Assembly: GCF_020400655.1 (NCBI RefSeq) | Contig: NZ_JAINRC010000002.1 | Coordinates: forward strand, 62,001 to 126,000 | Source of the DNA: Streptomyces spinosus | GTDB lineage: Bacteria; Actinomycetota; Actinomycetes; Streptomycetales; Streptomycetaceae | Direction: 5' to 3' | DNA length: 64,000 nucleotides | Shown here: one piece after another, positions 48,953-57,917 of the stretch | Numbering within the stretch: position 1 is the stretch's first letter | Layout of the letters: every line of letters begins with the position of its first letter | Made by a program: the position numbers and the translations under genes | Notes under the pieces: generated by a model | What the model was told of the DNA's origin: nothing | The model's input: only the letters and a program-made list of their open reading frames with translations | The model's database searches: none

Positions 48953-49134
48953 GCATCCCCCTCGCGACTACGGGCGTGCGGTCGGGGGCGGGGCCGCCGA
49001 GCGCCCGCACCCCCCGGTGTACATGTGTGCCCCGGGCCGCCGCGTCGGCACCTGCCCAGGACGGGACCGGCCGGCGACCGGGCCCCGGCAGGAGCCCGGT
49101 GCCGGCGAACGGTCCGGGATCGGTCAGTCGCCGA

Positions 49135-49476
49135 TCAGTCGGTGGCCGCCACCGCTTCCTCGACCGTGGTGTGAATCGGGAACACCTTGGTGAGGCCGGT
49201 GATGCGGAAGATCTTCAGAATGCGCTCCTGGTTGCAGACCAGACGCAGCGAGCCCTCGTGGGCACGAACCCTCTTCAGGCCACCGACCAGCACGCCGAGC
49301 CCGGTGGAGTCGAGGAAGTCCACACCTTCCATGTCGACGACGAGGTGGAAATTCCCGTCGTTCACCAGCTCGACCAGCTGCTCGCGCAGCTTGGGCGCGG
49401 TATATACGTCGATTTCGCCACCGACCTCGACGACCGTACGATCGCCGACGGTACGGGTCGACAGGGACAGGTCCAC
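49135..49476 (-). CDS. bldG: BldG anti-anti-sigma factor (STAS)
   Basis: A 113-residue SpoIIAA/RsbV-like protein, nearly identical to S. coelicolor BldG as I recall it. The phosphorylatable Ser57 is in [17 protein letters not shown]. BldG controls aerial mycelium formation, antibiotic production and stress sigma factors by partner switching with RsbW-like kinases. ATG 49476 has GGAGG 4 nt upstream. It is divergent from the helicase gene across 80 bp. Confidence 0.97.
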   Translation of the reverse strand: MDLSLSTRTVGDRTVVEVGGEIDVYTAPKLREQLVELVNDGNFHLVVDMEGVDFLDSTGLGVLVGGLKRVRAHEGSLRLVCNQERILKIFRITGLTKVFPIHTTVEEAVAATD

Positions 49477-49556
49477 GGATCCTCCAGCACCTTGCTATCG
49501 AGCGGTCGTCCCTCGGGCACCTCGCTTGCGGCCCCCGGGACGTTTCGCCAGCCGCG

Positions 49557-52043
49557 ATGGCATTCAATCACTTACCGGCAGGCGTGCACGACGCCTTGGC
49601 TCCATTGTCCGTCACGCCAGTGACACACTCGGTGCCGATGGCCAAGAATCACCGATCCGATCGAACCCAGGCCCCCCCGGCCTCCCGCCCGTCTCCGAGC
49701 ACGGTCCTGGACCGGCTCGCCTCCGGGCCGAGCCGGGCTGCGCGCATCACTCATACGGAGCACTTGCCCCCGCGCGCGGGCCGCCATGCCGTCTGGCCTG
49801 AGCGGATTCGGCCCGAGGTGATCGCGGCCGTCCAGGAGTGCGGCATCGAGCACCCCTGGGCGCACCAGGCGCTGGCCGCCGAGCACGCCCTGGACGGCGA
49901 CTCGGTGGTCGTCGCCACCGGCACCGCCTCCGGCAAGTCCCTCGCCTATCTCGTGCCCGTCCTGTCCACCCTCCTGGACGGCGCGGAGGCCCCGAACGGC
50001 CGTGGTGCCACCGCTCTCTACCTGTCCCCCACCAAGGCGCTCGCGGCGGACCAGTGCCGGTCGGTGAAGGAACTTTCACAACCCCTCGGCACTTCGGTGC
50101 GGCCGGCCGTGTACGACGGCGACACCCCGTTCGAGGAACGGGAGTGGATCCGCCAGTACGGCAACTATGTCCTCACCAACCCGGACATGCTGCACCGCGG
50201 GATACTCCCCTCCCACCCGCGCTGGTCCTCCTTCCTGAAATCGCTCAAGTACGTCGTCATCGACGAGTGCCACACCTACCGTGGCGTCTTCGGCTCGCAC
50301 GTCGCCCAGGTGCTGCGCCGACTGCGCCGCCTGTGCGCCCGCTACGGCTCCTTCCCGGTGTTCCTGCTGGCCTCGGCGACCGCCGCCGAGCCCGCGGTCG
50401 CCGCCCGGCGGCTGACCGGCCTGCCGGTCGTCGAGGTCGCCGACGACGCCTCCCCGCGCGGAGAGCTGGTCTTCGCCCTCTGGGAGCCGCCGCTCACCGA
50501 ACTGCAGGGCGAGAAGGGCGCACCCGTCCGGCGTACCGCCACCGCCGAGACCGCCGACCTGCTCACCGACCTCACCGTGCAGGGCGTGCGCTCGGTCGCC
50601 TTCGTACGCTCCCGGCGCGGTGCCGAGCTGATCTCGGTGATCGCCCAGGAGAGGCTCGCCGAGGTCGACCGATCCCTGGCAAGGCGTGTCGCGGCCTACC
50701 GCGGCGGCTACCTCCCCGAGGAGCGCCGCGCCCTGGAACGCGCCCTGCACTCCGGCGAACTCCTCGGCCTCGCCGCCACGACCGCCCTGGAGCTGGGCGT
50801 GGACGTCTCCGGCCTGGACGCCGTGGTGATCTCCGGCTACCCGGGCACCCGTGCCTCCCTGTGGCAGCAGGCCGGCCGCGCGGGCCGCTCCGGCCAGGGC
50901 GCCCTCGCGGTCCTCGTCGCCCGCGACGACCCGCTGGACACCTTCCTCGTCCATCACCCCGAGGCCCTGTTCGACCAGCCGGTGGAGTCGACGGTCCTCG
51001 ACCCCGACAACCCCTACGTCCTCGCCCCGCACCTGTGCGCCGCCGCCGCGGAGCTGCCGCTGACCGAGGAGGACCTGGACCTCTTCGGCCCGGCCTGCGC
51101 GGACGTGCTGCCGCAGCTGGAGGCCGCCAAGCTGCTCCGCCGGCGCACCAAGGCCTGGCACTGGACCCGCCGGGAGCGCGCCGCCGACCTCACCGACATC
51201 CGGGGCGCCGGCGGCCGGCCGGTGCAGGTCGTCGAGGCCGCCACGGGCCGTCTGCTCGGCACCGTGGACGCGGGCGCCGCGCACTCCACGGTCCACGAAG
51301 GCGCCGTCCACCTGCACCAGGGCCGCACCTACCTGGTGCGCTCCCTGGACCTGGAGGACTCCGTCGCCCTGGTCGAGCAGGCGGACCCGCCGTACTCGAC
51401 GGTCGCCCGTGACACCACGTCCATCTCCGTCCTGGAGACGGACACCGAGATCCCGTGGGGCGCCGGCCGCCTGTGCTACGGCTCGGTGGAGGTCACCAAC
51501 CAGGTGGTCTCCTACCTGCGCCGACGCCTCATCACCGGCGAAGTGCTGGGCGAGACGAAACTCGACCTCCCTCCTCGTACGCTGCGCACACGCGCGGTGT
51601 GGTGGACGGTCACCGAGGACCAGCTGGACGAGGCCCGGATCACCCCGGAGATCCTCGGCGGCTCCCTGCACGCCGCCGAGCACGCCTCCATCGGCATGCT
51701 GCCCCTCTTCGCGACCTGCGACCGCTGGGACATCGGCGGCGTGTCCGTGCCCCTGCACCCCGACACCCTGCTCCCCACGGTCTTCGTCTACGACGGCCAC
51801 CCCGGCGGCGCCGGATTCGCCGAGCGCGCCTTCCACACCGCCCGCGCCTGGCTCACCGCCACCCGCGAGGCCATCGCCTCCTGCGAGTGCGAGGCCGGCT
51901 GCCCGTCCTGCATCCAGTCCCCCAAGTGCGGCAACGGCAACGACCCGTTGCACAAGAGGGGCGCGGTACGACTGCTCACGGTGCTGCTGCGGGGGGCGCC
52001 GCAGGGGATGGATGCGGGTGCGGCCGAATCGGGGGGAGAGTAG
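49557..52043 (+). CDS. DEAD/DEAH-box helicase with C-terminal DUF1998 (MrfA-like)
   Basis: An 828-residue SF2 helicase. Motif I is VVATGTASGKSLAY (about residues 119-132), motif II VIDECHTYRG (DECH, about residue 236), motif III LASATA and motif VI QQAGRAGRSGQG. The DUF1998 C-terminus has four clustered Cys in CECEAGCPSCIQSPKCGNGN (about residues 780-800), as in MrfA, a 3'-5' helicase for mitomycin-adduct repair. The start may be ATG 49557 or the later ATG 49638 (MAKNHRSDR), as neither has a strong ribosome site. Its end overlaps the last Tad gene tail to tail by 68 bp. Confidence 0.9.
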   Translation: MAFNHLPAGVHDALAPLSVTPVTHSVPMAKNHRSDRTQAPPASRPSPSTVLDRLASGPSRAARITHTEHLPPRAGRHAVWPERIRPEVIAAVQECGIEHPWAHQALAAEHALDGDSVVVATGTASGKSLAYLVPVLSTLLDGAEAPNGRGATALYLSPTKALAADQCRSVKELSQPLGTSVRPAVYDGDTPFEEREWIRQYGNYVLTNPDMLHRGILPSHPRWSSFLKSLKYVVIDECHTYRGVFGSHVAQVLRRLRRLCARYGSFPVFLLASATAAEPAVAARRLTGLPVVEVADDASPRGELVFALWEPPLTELQGEKGAPVRRTATAETADLLTDLTVQGVRSVAFVRSRRGAELISVIAQERLAEVDRSLARRVAAYRGGYLPEERRALERALHSGELLGLAATTALELGVDVSGLDAVVISGYPGTRASLWQQAGRAGRSGQGALAVLVARDDPLDTFLVHHPEALFDQPVESTVLDPDNPYVLAPHLCAAAAELPLTEEDLDLFGPACADVLPQLEAAKLLRRRTKAWHWTRRERAADLTDIRGAGGRPVQVVEAATGRLLGTVDAGAAHSTVHEGAVHLHQGRTYLVRSLDLEDSVALVEQADPPYSTVARDTTSISVLETDTEIPWGAGRLCYGSVEVTNQVVSYLRRRLITGEVLGETKLDLPPRTLRTRAVWWTVTEDQLDEARITPEILGGSLHAAEHASIGMLPLFATCDRWDIGGVSVPLHPDTLLPTVFVYDGHPGGAGFAERAFHTARAWLTATREAIASCECEAGCPSCIQSPKCGNGNDPLHKRGAVRLLTVLLRGAPQGMDAGAAESGGE

Positions 52044-52533
52044 GCGACGGGGCTGACTGGACGCCGGTAACCGCGGGCCCGTCCGGCACGCCGGACGGTA
52101 CCGGGCCCGCCGGTCCCGCTCTCGCCCTGACCTCCGCCGTGAACGGCCCCCTTCCCGCGGCCGCCGTCACCTCGGACGTGTCGCCCACGATCGCGCACCG
52201 CACCAGCCGTACTCCCTGGGCCGCGGCCAGCCGCCCGGCCCGCGCGCAGGCCGTCGGTCCGCCCTCGGCCCAGTGGTCCGCCGCCGCGAGCGCGGCCAGG
52301 TCGGCGCCACCGGCCGCCCGGTGGCGTACGACGACGGCCTGCCCGAGAGCGAGCACGGCGCCGAACACCACACAGAGCACGGCGATCGCGCCCAGGCTCC
52401 AGACGGTGGCGGACCCGCGGTCGGAGTCCGGCAGGCGATCCGGTTGCGCGTGCCCACCGCACCGCGCCTTCCGTCGTCCGTCGGTGCGGTCGGTACGCAC
52501 TCGTCCGCCGGTCAGCCCACGCCGGCGTCTCAT
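51976..52533 (-). CDS. TadE/TadG-like secreted protein, Rv3654c type
   Basis: A 185-residue last gene of the Tad locus. A charged N-terminus of about 40 residues is followed by a single hydrophobic segment (RGSATVWSLGAIAVLCVVFGAVLALGQAVVV), then an alanine-rich extracytoplasmic region and a Pro/Ala-rich tail. This is the actinobacterial 'helicase/secretion neighbourhood TadE-like' family. The site G|SATVW lacks Glu at +5, unlike the two preceding genes, so processing may differ. The ATG overlaps the tadE stop by 4 bp. The end overlaps the convergent helicase gene. Confidence 0.8.
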   Translation of the reverse strand: MRRRRGLTGGRVRTDRTDGRRKARCGGHAQPDRLPDSDRGSATVWSLGAIAVLCVVFGAVLALGQAVVVRHRAAGGADLAALAAADHWAEGGPTACARAGRLAAAQGVRLVRCAIVGDTSEVTAAAGRGPFTAEVRARAGPAGPVPSGVPDGPAVTGVQSAPSPTLPPIRPHPHPSPAAPPAAAP

Positions 52534-52904
52534 GGCCCCGCCTCCCTCGGTCCCACCGTGTCCTCGGCGAGGGCCACGGCGTCCTCCCGTACCTCGAACG
52601 GCAAACCGCTCAGCACCGGTGGCTTGGCCGCCACCGTCACCCGGACCCGGTCGCCCTCCCGCGCGACGGTCACCCGCGCTCCCCTGGGCGCCGCTTCCCG
52701 GGTCACCGTCACCACCGCATCGGCCGGATCCTGCCGGGCGGCGGCCCGGGCACCCACACGGGCCGCGTCCACGCACTCGATCTGCGCCGCCACCACGAGC
52801 AGCCCCCAGACCAGCGCCATCGTGAACGCCACCAGCACGGACAGCACCACGGCCGCCTCCGCGGTCACGAACCCACGGTCCCCACCTCGCTCACATCCGC
52901 GCAC
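52530..52904 (-). CDS. TadE-like pseudopilin
   Basis: A 124-residue protein with a class III prepilin-like N-terminus, RG|FVTAEAAVVLSVLV, with Glu at +5 after the predicted cleavage Gly (residue 11). One transmembrane helix and an extracytoplasmic domain follow. It overlaps the pilin stop by 14 bp and the next gene start by 4 bp, so the three genes are translationally coupled. It is probably a minor pseudopilin of the Tad apparatus. Confidence 0.82.
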   Translation of the reverse strand: MRGCERGGDRGFVTAEAAVVLSVLVAFTMALVWGLLVVAAQIECVDAARVGARAAARQDPADAVVTVTREAAPRGARVTVAREGDRVRVTVAAKPPVLSGLPFEVREDAVALAEDTVGPREAGP

Positions 52905-53091
52905 TGAGGGCCTTCTTCACGATGGCCTGCAGCTCCGCCTGGACCTGGCCGCTGGTGACGACCTTGTAGAGCAACAACGCGAACCCGACGGCCGCGATGA
53001 TCCCCATGGCGTACTCGGACGTCACCATGCCGCCGTCCTGCCGGCAGGCTCCGCGCACCCGGACCGCCGCTTTCCTGATCTTCTCGAACAT
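52891..53091 (-). CDS. Flp-type pilin, DUF4244
   Basis: A 66-residue probable major pilin. A basic leader of 21 residues ends in GG, then MVTSEYAMGIIAAVGFALLLYKVV. The predicted cleavage after Gly21 leaves Glu at +5, the Flp pilin hallmark, followed by a hydrophobic helix and a short helical C-terminus. Upstream lies a 230-bp gap with a tandem repeat, and then tadC. Confidence 0.87.
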   Translation of the reverse strand: MFEKIRKAAVRVRGACRQDGGMVTSEYAMGIIAAVGFALLLYKVVTSGQVQAELQAIVKKALSARM

Positions 53092-53211
53092 TTCAACCCC
53101 CGTGGGATTCCTGGTCTTGCCGCTCGTTGCCGGCTGTCGTCGTTCGCTGTTTGTCGTCGTTCGTGGTTTGTCGTGCGCCGCTGTCGTCGTGCGTCGCTGT
53201 CGTCTGTCGGT

Positions 53212-53275
53212 GCGCGTCGTCTGTCGTCGCGCGTCGTCTGTCGTCGCGCGTCGTCTGTCGTCGCGCGTCGTCGTC
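53212..53275. repeat. 17-bp tandem repeat between tadC and the pilin gene
   Basis: GCGCGTCGTCTGTCGTC occurs at 53212-53228, 53229-53245 and 53246-53262 without mismatch, then a partial copy to 53275. Looser GTCGT/TTGTCGT repeats extend upstream to about 53130. No hairpin or frame explains it. Confidence 0.9.
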
Positions 53276-53321
53276 CGCCGCGCTTACCCGACGTCTGCGT
53301 GCCGGTCCGCTCTCATCGCCC

Positions 53322-54104
53322 TCACCTCCCTCCCATGACGCCGCCCGCCAGCCCGATCACGACCGGCAGCACACCGACCGCGATGAACGCGGGCAGGAAG
53401 CAGAGGCCGACCGGGGCGGAGATCAGTACGCCCGCACGGCGTGCCCGGGCCGTCGCCGTGCGGGCCCACTCCGCACGCGCGTCCGAGGCGAGCCGTGCGA
53501 CCGGGCCGGCCGCGGGCAACCCGGACTCGTCGGCCCGCTCCAGCAGCCGCGCCAGCACACCGGCACCGGGCAGCGCCGCCAAGCTCCGCCAGGCATCCGC
53601 CGGTTCACCACCGAGCCGGACCTCCGCCGCGCCCCGCGCCAGTGCCTGCCCGACGGGTCCGCCAAGGGCCTCCCCCACGGCCTGGGCGGCGATCACCGGG
53701 CCGGCACCGGCCGCGATACAGGCGGCCAGCAGATCGGCGGCGAGCGGAAGCTGGCGCGCGGCCCCGGCCGTATCGACCGCCTCTAGCCCCACCGCTGCCG
53801 TCTGACGGCCCCGCCACCGCCACAGCACCGCGCCCACGCCCAGCCCCAGCGCCGCACCGGTGACCCCGCCGACCAGCACCCACACACCGCACGCCGCACC
53901 GGCCGTCGACACCCACCGCCGCCGAACGATGTCCGAAATCGTCAACCGGCCTGTCCGCTGGGGCACGTCGAAGCCCAGCAGTTCCGCCACCCGGCGCCTC
54001 GCCCGTCGCCGCCGCCGCACCAGCTCCAGCCACCGGACACCCCAGCCGAGAACCAGCGCCACGACCACCGCCGTCCCCAGCCTGTGGATGACTTCCCCAC
54101 TCAC
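53322..54104 (-). CDS. TadC-like inner-membrane platform protein (T2SSF)
   Basis: A 260-residue type II secretion F-domain protein. It has an N-terminal membrane segment, a central pair (GAACGVWVLVGGVTGAALGLGVGAVL), and a T2SSF helical domain with LPLAADLLAACIAAGAGP and GAGVLARLLERADESG. Two C-terminal segments end in LPVVIGLAGGVMGG. GTG 54104 with GAAGGGG upstream is preferred to 54146. It works with TadB to form the membrane platform for pilus assembly. Confidence 0.87.
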   Translation of the reverse strand: MSGEVIHRLGTAVVVALVLGWGVRWLELVRRRRRARRRVAELLGFDVPQRTGRLTISDIVRRRWVSTAGAACGVWVLVGGVTGAALGLGVGAVLWRWRGRQTAAVGLEAVDTAGAARQLPLAADLLAACIAAGAGPVIAAQAVGEALGGPVGQALARGAAEVRLGGEPADAWRSLAALPGAGVLARLLERADESGLPAAGPVARLASDARAEWARTATARARRAGVLISAPVGLCFLPAFIAVGVLPVVIGLAGGVMGGR

Positions 54105-54206
54105 ACCGCACGCCCCTTCCCCGCCATCCGGCCAATCGCCCATCACTCATTCGGTCACCCGGTCACCCGGTCGCCCGTCCGGTCCGCCGCATACGCACGG
54201 CGCACC

Positions 54207-55067
54207 TCACACGGCCTCCGCCCCTCGCACGATCCGCATCGCCCACCACAGCCCGGCCGTCTCGAACACCGCGCCGGCCGTCAGGCAGCCGAGGCCCGCG
54301 CCGCTGTGCAGCAGCACACGCAGCGGATCGGCGCCCATGGCCGTGCCGAGGAGCAGCCCGAGGGCGGGCAGTGCGGCGAGCAGCACCGCGGTGGCCCGGG
54401 CGCCCGCCAACTGCGCGCTCACGTCGGATCGCTGATCCCGCTCCGCGCGCAGGGCCGCGTCCAGCCGGTCCAGGCCGGTGGCGAGTCCGGCGCCCCGGTC
54501 CACGGCCACCCGCCAGCACGCGGCGAGCCCGAGCAGCCCCTCCGCCCCCGGCTGCCGAGCCGCCACGGCGAGCGCGCCGGACACATCCCCGCCGAACCGT
54601 GCCGCGGCCACCACGGCGGCCTGCGCCTCGCCGAGCCCGCCGGAGTCCCGAGCGGCCCGCAACAGCGCCTCCCCCGGCTGCCGTCCGGCCCGCACCTCCC
54701 CGGCGAGCCCACCGCACAGGTCGATCACCGCGTCGGCCCGCCGTTCCCGGGCACGCCGGGCCTGCCGGGCCTGCCTCATCCGGCGCACCACGGGGACACC
54801 GGCGGCCCCCGCGACCACCGGGATCACCGAGGCACCCAGCAGGGCGATCCCCAGACCGGCGACGAGCGCCCACCACTCGGCTCCCCATCGGCCGCTCCGC
54901 CGCCGCAGTTCCGCGCGGAACCGCTCCCAGACCGGCGGCCCCGTCGTCACCACCCCGCCGCCGGCGAGCATCAGCCGCGCCCGCCGCATCCCGTGGTGCC
55001 GTCCGCCCAACAACCACACCCACGCGCCGAGACAGACCAGAGCGGCCCCCATGGACGTCTCACCCAT
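54207..55067 (-). CDS. TadB-like inner-membrane platform protein (T2SSF)
   Basis: A 286-residue T2SSF protein with N-terminal and central membrane segments (ALVCLGAWVWLLGG and WALVAGLGIALLGASVIPVVAGAAG). The cytosolic T2SSF domain (DAVIDLCGGLAGEVRAGRQPGEALLRAA) and C-terminal membrane segments follow. ATG 55067 has GAGGAG 11 nt upstream; GTG 55070 is an equally good alternative. It lies between the TadA ATPase gene and tadC on the same strand. Confidence 0.87.
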   Translation of the reverse strand: MGETSMGAALVCLGAWVWLLGGRHHGMRRARLMLAGGGVVTTGPPVWERFRAELRRRSGRWGAEWWALVAGLGIALLGASVIPVVAGAAGVPVVRRMRQARQARRARERRADAVIDLCGGLAGEVRAGRQPGEALLRAARDSGGLGEAQAAVVAAARFGGDVSGALAVAARQPGAEGLLGLAACWRVAVDRGAGLATGLDRLDAALRAERDQRSDVSAQLAGARATAVLLAALPALGLLLGTAMGADPLRVLLHSGAGLGCLTAGAVFETAGLWWAMRIVRGAEAV

Positions 55068-55201
55068 CACTTGCGTCACTCCTCTCCTCACCGCCGACCT
55101 CGGCCCGCCCGACGGACCTCACCGAGCCGCCGAGCCTCACCGGCCTGACCACCGCTGGACCTCCGAACGAGCCGACCTGCCGAAAGCCCCCGCTCCGCCC
55201 C

Positions 55202-56392
55202 TCACTCACCCCCCAGCTCCCCGGCATCCCCGACGAGTTGCCGCAACCGCTCCCACCCCCGCTCCCGCACGAACGCCCGCTCGCCCCAGCGCAGGGCCGG
55301 TACCGTCCGGACCAGCCCGGTGGTGTCCCGTTCCAGCACGTGCACCTCGGCGATCCGGCGCCGCCCGGACCTGTCCCGTACGAGGTGCACGACCACGGAG
55401 AGGGCCGCCGCCAACTGGCTGTGGAGCGCGGCCCGGTCCAGCCCGGCGGCCGTGGCCAGCGCCTCCAGCCGGGCCGGCACATCCGCCGCCGCGTTGGCGT
55501 GGACCGTGCAACACCCGCCCTCGTGGCCGGTGTTGAGGGCCGCGAGCAGATGCACGACCTCGGGGCCGCGCACCTCGCCGACGACCAGCCGGTCCGGCCG
55601 CATCCGCAGCGCCTGCCGTACCAGGTCCTCCAGGGTGACCAGGCCGGCGCCCTCCTGGTTGGCGGGCCGGGTCTCCAGCCGGACGACGTGCGGGTGGTCC
55701 GGCCTCAGCTCGGCCGAGTCCTCGGCGAGCACGATCCGCTCGCCGGGTCCGACGAGCCCGAGCAGCGCGCTGAGCAGGGTGGTCTTGCCGCATCCGGTGC
55801 CGCCGCTGACGAGGAAGGACAGCCGGGCGTCGAGCAGCGCCCTCAGGATCCGGTCACCGCCCGGCGGCACGGTGCCGGCCGCGACGAGCTCGCCGAGGGT
55901 GAAGGCCCGTGGCCGTACCACCCGCAGGGCGAGGCAGGTGCAGCCGACGGCGACCGGGGGCAGCACCGCGTGCAGCCGGGTGCCGTCGGGCAGCCGGGCG
56001 TCCGCCCAGGGCCGGGCGTCGTCCAGCCGGCGTCCGGCCACGGCGGCCAGCCGCTGAGCGAGACGTCGTACGGCCGCCGCGTCGGGGAAGGTCACCGGGG
56101 TCAGTTCCAGGCCGCCGCCGCGGTCCACCCAGACCCGGTCCGGGGCGGAGACCAGGACGTCGGTGACGTCCGGGTCGGCGAGCAGGGGTTCCAGGGGGCC
56201 GGTGCCGACGAGTTCGGACCGCAGGTGCGCGGCCGCGCCGAGGACTTCGGCGTCGCCGAGCACCCGGCCCTGTTCGCGCAGGGCCTGGGCCACACGCGCG
56301 GGCGTGGGTTCGGCGCCGCTCTCGGCGAGCCGGCGGCGGACGCCGTCGAGCAGGGCCGCGCCGTCGGCCCGGTCGAGTCCGGGCAGCGTCAT
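55202..56392 (-). CDS. TadA/CpaF-type secretion ATPase
   Basis: A 396-residue type II/IV secretion ATPase that drives pilus polymerisation. Walker A is VSGGTGCGKTTLLSALL (about residues 195-211). The Asp box is LAEDSAELRPDHPHVV. Walker B is RPDRLVVGEVRGPE (about residues 264-277). The His box is GHEGGCCTVHANA. Its ATG overlaps the stop of the upstream Ssd gene by 4 bp. It belongs to the actinobacterial 'helicase/secretion neighbourhood' ATPases, which matches the adjacent helicase. Confidence 0.93.
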   Translation of the reverse strand: MTLPGLDRADGAALLDGVRRRLAESGAEPTPARVAQALREQGRVLGDAEVLGAAAHLRSELVGTGPLEPLLADPDVTDVLVSAPDRVWVDRGGGLELTPVTFPDAAAVRRLAQRLAAVAGRRLDDARPWADARLPDGTRLHAVLPPVAVGCTCLALRVVRPRAFTLGELVAAGTVPPGGDRILRALLDARLSFLVSGGTGCGKTTLLSALLGLVGPGERIVLAEDSAELRPDHPHVVRLETRPANQEGAGLVTLEDLVRQALRMRPDRLVVGEVRGPEVVHLLAALNTGHEGGCCTVHANAAADVPARLEALATAAGLDRAALHSQLAAALSVVVHLVRDRSGRRRIAEVHVLERDTTGLVRTVPALRWGERAFVRERGWERLRQLVGDAGELGGE

Positions 56393-57495
56393 CGGACACC
56401 TCCCGTCTCCACCAGCGCGCGCTCCCAGAAGTGCGCGCAGAAACGGGCGAGCGGTCCGCGCCCGGTGGCGCCCGGCGGTTTCGTGCCGCCCCGCGGGCGC
56501 TGCAACGCCGGTTCGACGGGCACCTCGCCGGCCAGCGGCAGGCCGAGCAGCCGGGCCACCTCCTGGTCGTCGAGGCCGGGCGCGTACGGCCCGCGGACCG
56601 CGACCCGCAGGTCCCGCACCACCATGCCGACGGCGGAGGCGACACGGCCGGCGGCGGCGACGGCCCGCAGCTCGGCCGGGACGACGAGCAGGGCCATGTC
56701 GAGCTGGGCGAGGGCCTCGGCAACCCCGTCGTCGAGGCGACGGGGCAGGTCGACGACGACCGTGCCGCCGCGCCGCCGGGCGGCTGCCAGTACCGCGCGG
56801 ACCGCGGGGGGCGGAACGGCGACGCAGTCACCCCGGTCCCAGCTGAGTACGCGCAGGGAGTGCAGCTCGGGCAGCGACTCCTCCAGGGCGCCGCCGCCGA
56901 CCCGGCCCCGGGATGCGGCGAAGGCGGGCCAGCGCAGCCCTTCGACGCTCTCGCCGCCGAGAAGTACGTCGAGTCCGCCGCCCAGCGGATCGGCGTCCAC
57001 GAGGAGGGTGCGCAGTCCCTCACGCGCGGAGGTGACGGCGAGCGCGCAGGCGAGCGTGGACGCGCCGGCCCCGCCGCGACCGCCGATCACCCCGACGGTG
57101 AGGGCCGGGCGGCCGATGCCCTCGGCCACGTCGGCGATGCGGTCCACCAGCCACGGTTCACCGTCGGGGAGCATCAGGACGTGGTCGGCGCCGATCTGGA
57201 CGGCTCGTTTCCACACCCCCGGGTCGTCCTGGTCGCGGCCCACCAGCACCACCCCCGGCCGGCGCGCCACGCCGCGCATCCGCTGGGCGGCGTCGTCACC
57301 GACGAGTACCAGCGGGGCGGCCGCCCAGCCGTCGCCGGATTCCGGTACGCCGTGGTGGACCTCGGGTGTGGCGCCCGCCGCCGCGCACAGGCGCAGCAGG
57401 TCGTCCAGGAGGACGGCGTCCTCGGTGACGATGAGCGGCCGTCCGGGCCGCTCCGCGGAGCCGGGCGGCGGGTCGTGGGTGACGGTTCCGGTCAC
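56389..57495 (-). CDS. CpaE/TadZ-like (Ssd-type) ParA-family protein
   Basis: A 368-residue first gene of the Tad operon. An N-terminal receiver-like domain is followed by a MinD/ParA fold with the loop VIGGRGGAGASTLACALA (about residues 145-162). The signature Lys of the Walker A is Ala (GAGAS), so ATP hydrolysis is doubtful, as in other atypical TadZ/CpaE proteins. LLVDADPLGGGLDVLLG (Walker A') is kept. In M. tuberculosis the homologue is the septum-site regulator Ssd. GTG 57495 has GGGGG 8 nt upstream. It may direct the pilus machinery to a cell site. Confidence 0.88.
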   Translation of the reverse strand: MTGTVTHDPPPGSAERPGRPLIVTEDAVLLDDLLRLCAAAGATPEVHHGVPESGDGWAAAPLVLVGDDAAQRMRGVARRPGVVLVGRDQDDPGVWKRAVQIGADHVLMLPDGEPWLVDRIADVAEGIGRPALTVGVIGGRGGAGASTLACALAVTSAREGLRTLLVDADPLGGGLDVLLGGESVEGLRWPAFAASRGRVGGGALEESLPELHSLRVLSWDRGDCVAVPPPAVRAVLAAARRRGGTVVVDLPRRLDDGVAEALAQLDMALLVVPAELRAVAAAGRVASAVGMVVRDLRVAVRGPYAPGLDDQEVARLLGLPLAGEVPVEPALQRPRGGTKPPGATGRGPLARFCAHFWERALVETGGVR

Positions 57496-57691
57496 GGGTG
57501 TTCCCCCTTCGCTGGACGGGCCGCGCAGCCCCTGCGGCCACGCGATTCCCAAAGATGTGAAGAACCGGCAAGCGGCCTCCATATGAACGGCCGATAGGAA
57601 CCGGCCATACGCGCTCCGGCAATGGGACCCGGCCATGAACTCGCCTCGGCCGGAGTGCGCTGGAATCACGGTGCAGTGATCCGCGAAATAA

Positions 57692-57790
57692 TGTGGATCT
57701 TGGTCGATAACTGTGGACAACCCGGGCCCTGTGAATAACTCCGTCACCCATACCGGTGACCCCCGTGCCAGCACGTGTTCGATATCCACA
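57692..57790. promoter_or_regulatory. Cluster of DnaA-box-like nonamers
   Basis: TGTGGACAA (57712-57720) is a perfect inverted TTGTCCACA. TGTGAATAA (57730-57738) is TTATTCACA inverted. TGTGGATCT (57692-57700) and ATATCCACA (57782-57790) are one- to two-mismatch forms. Four sites in 99 bp of AT-richer spacer. Confidence 0.45.
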
Positions 57791-57917
57791 GCGCAGCCTG
57801 GCGATTACTTTCCGTCACCGATCACGGGCAGGCCGATGGAGCGCCCGCGACGGGTCGCTGCCGGCCGTGCGACCGCGTGAAGGGGGGAACGGAGGGAGAA
57901 AACCCATCCGGACATGC

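Noticed and set aside
53212..53275. Tandem repeats considered as a CRISPR array
   Set aside because: The units are directly adjacent without spacers, only 17 bp long, and no cas genes are present. The same reasoning excludes the 18-bp repeats at 30808-30861.
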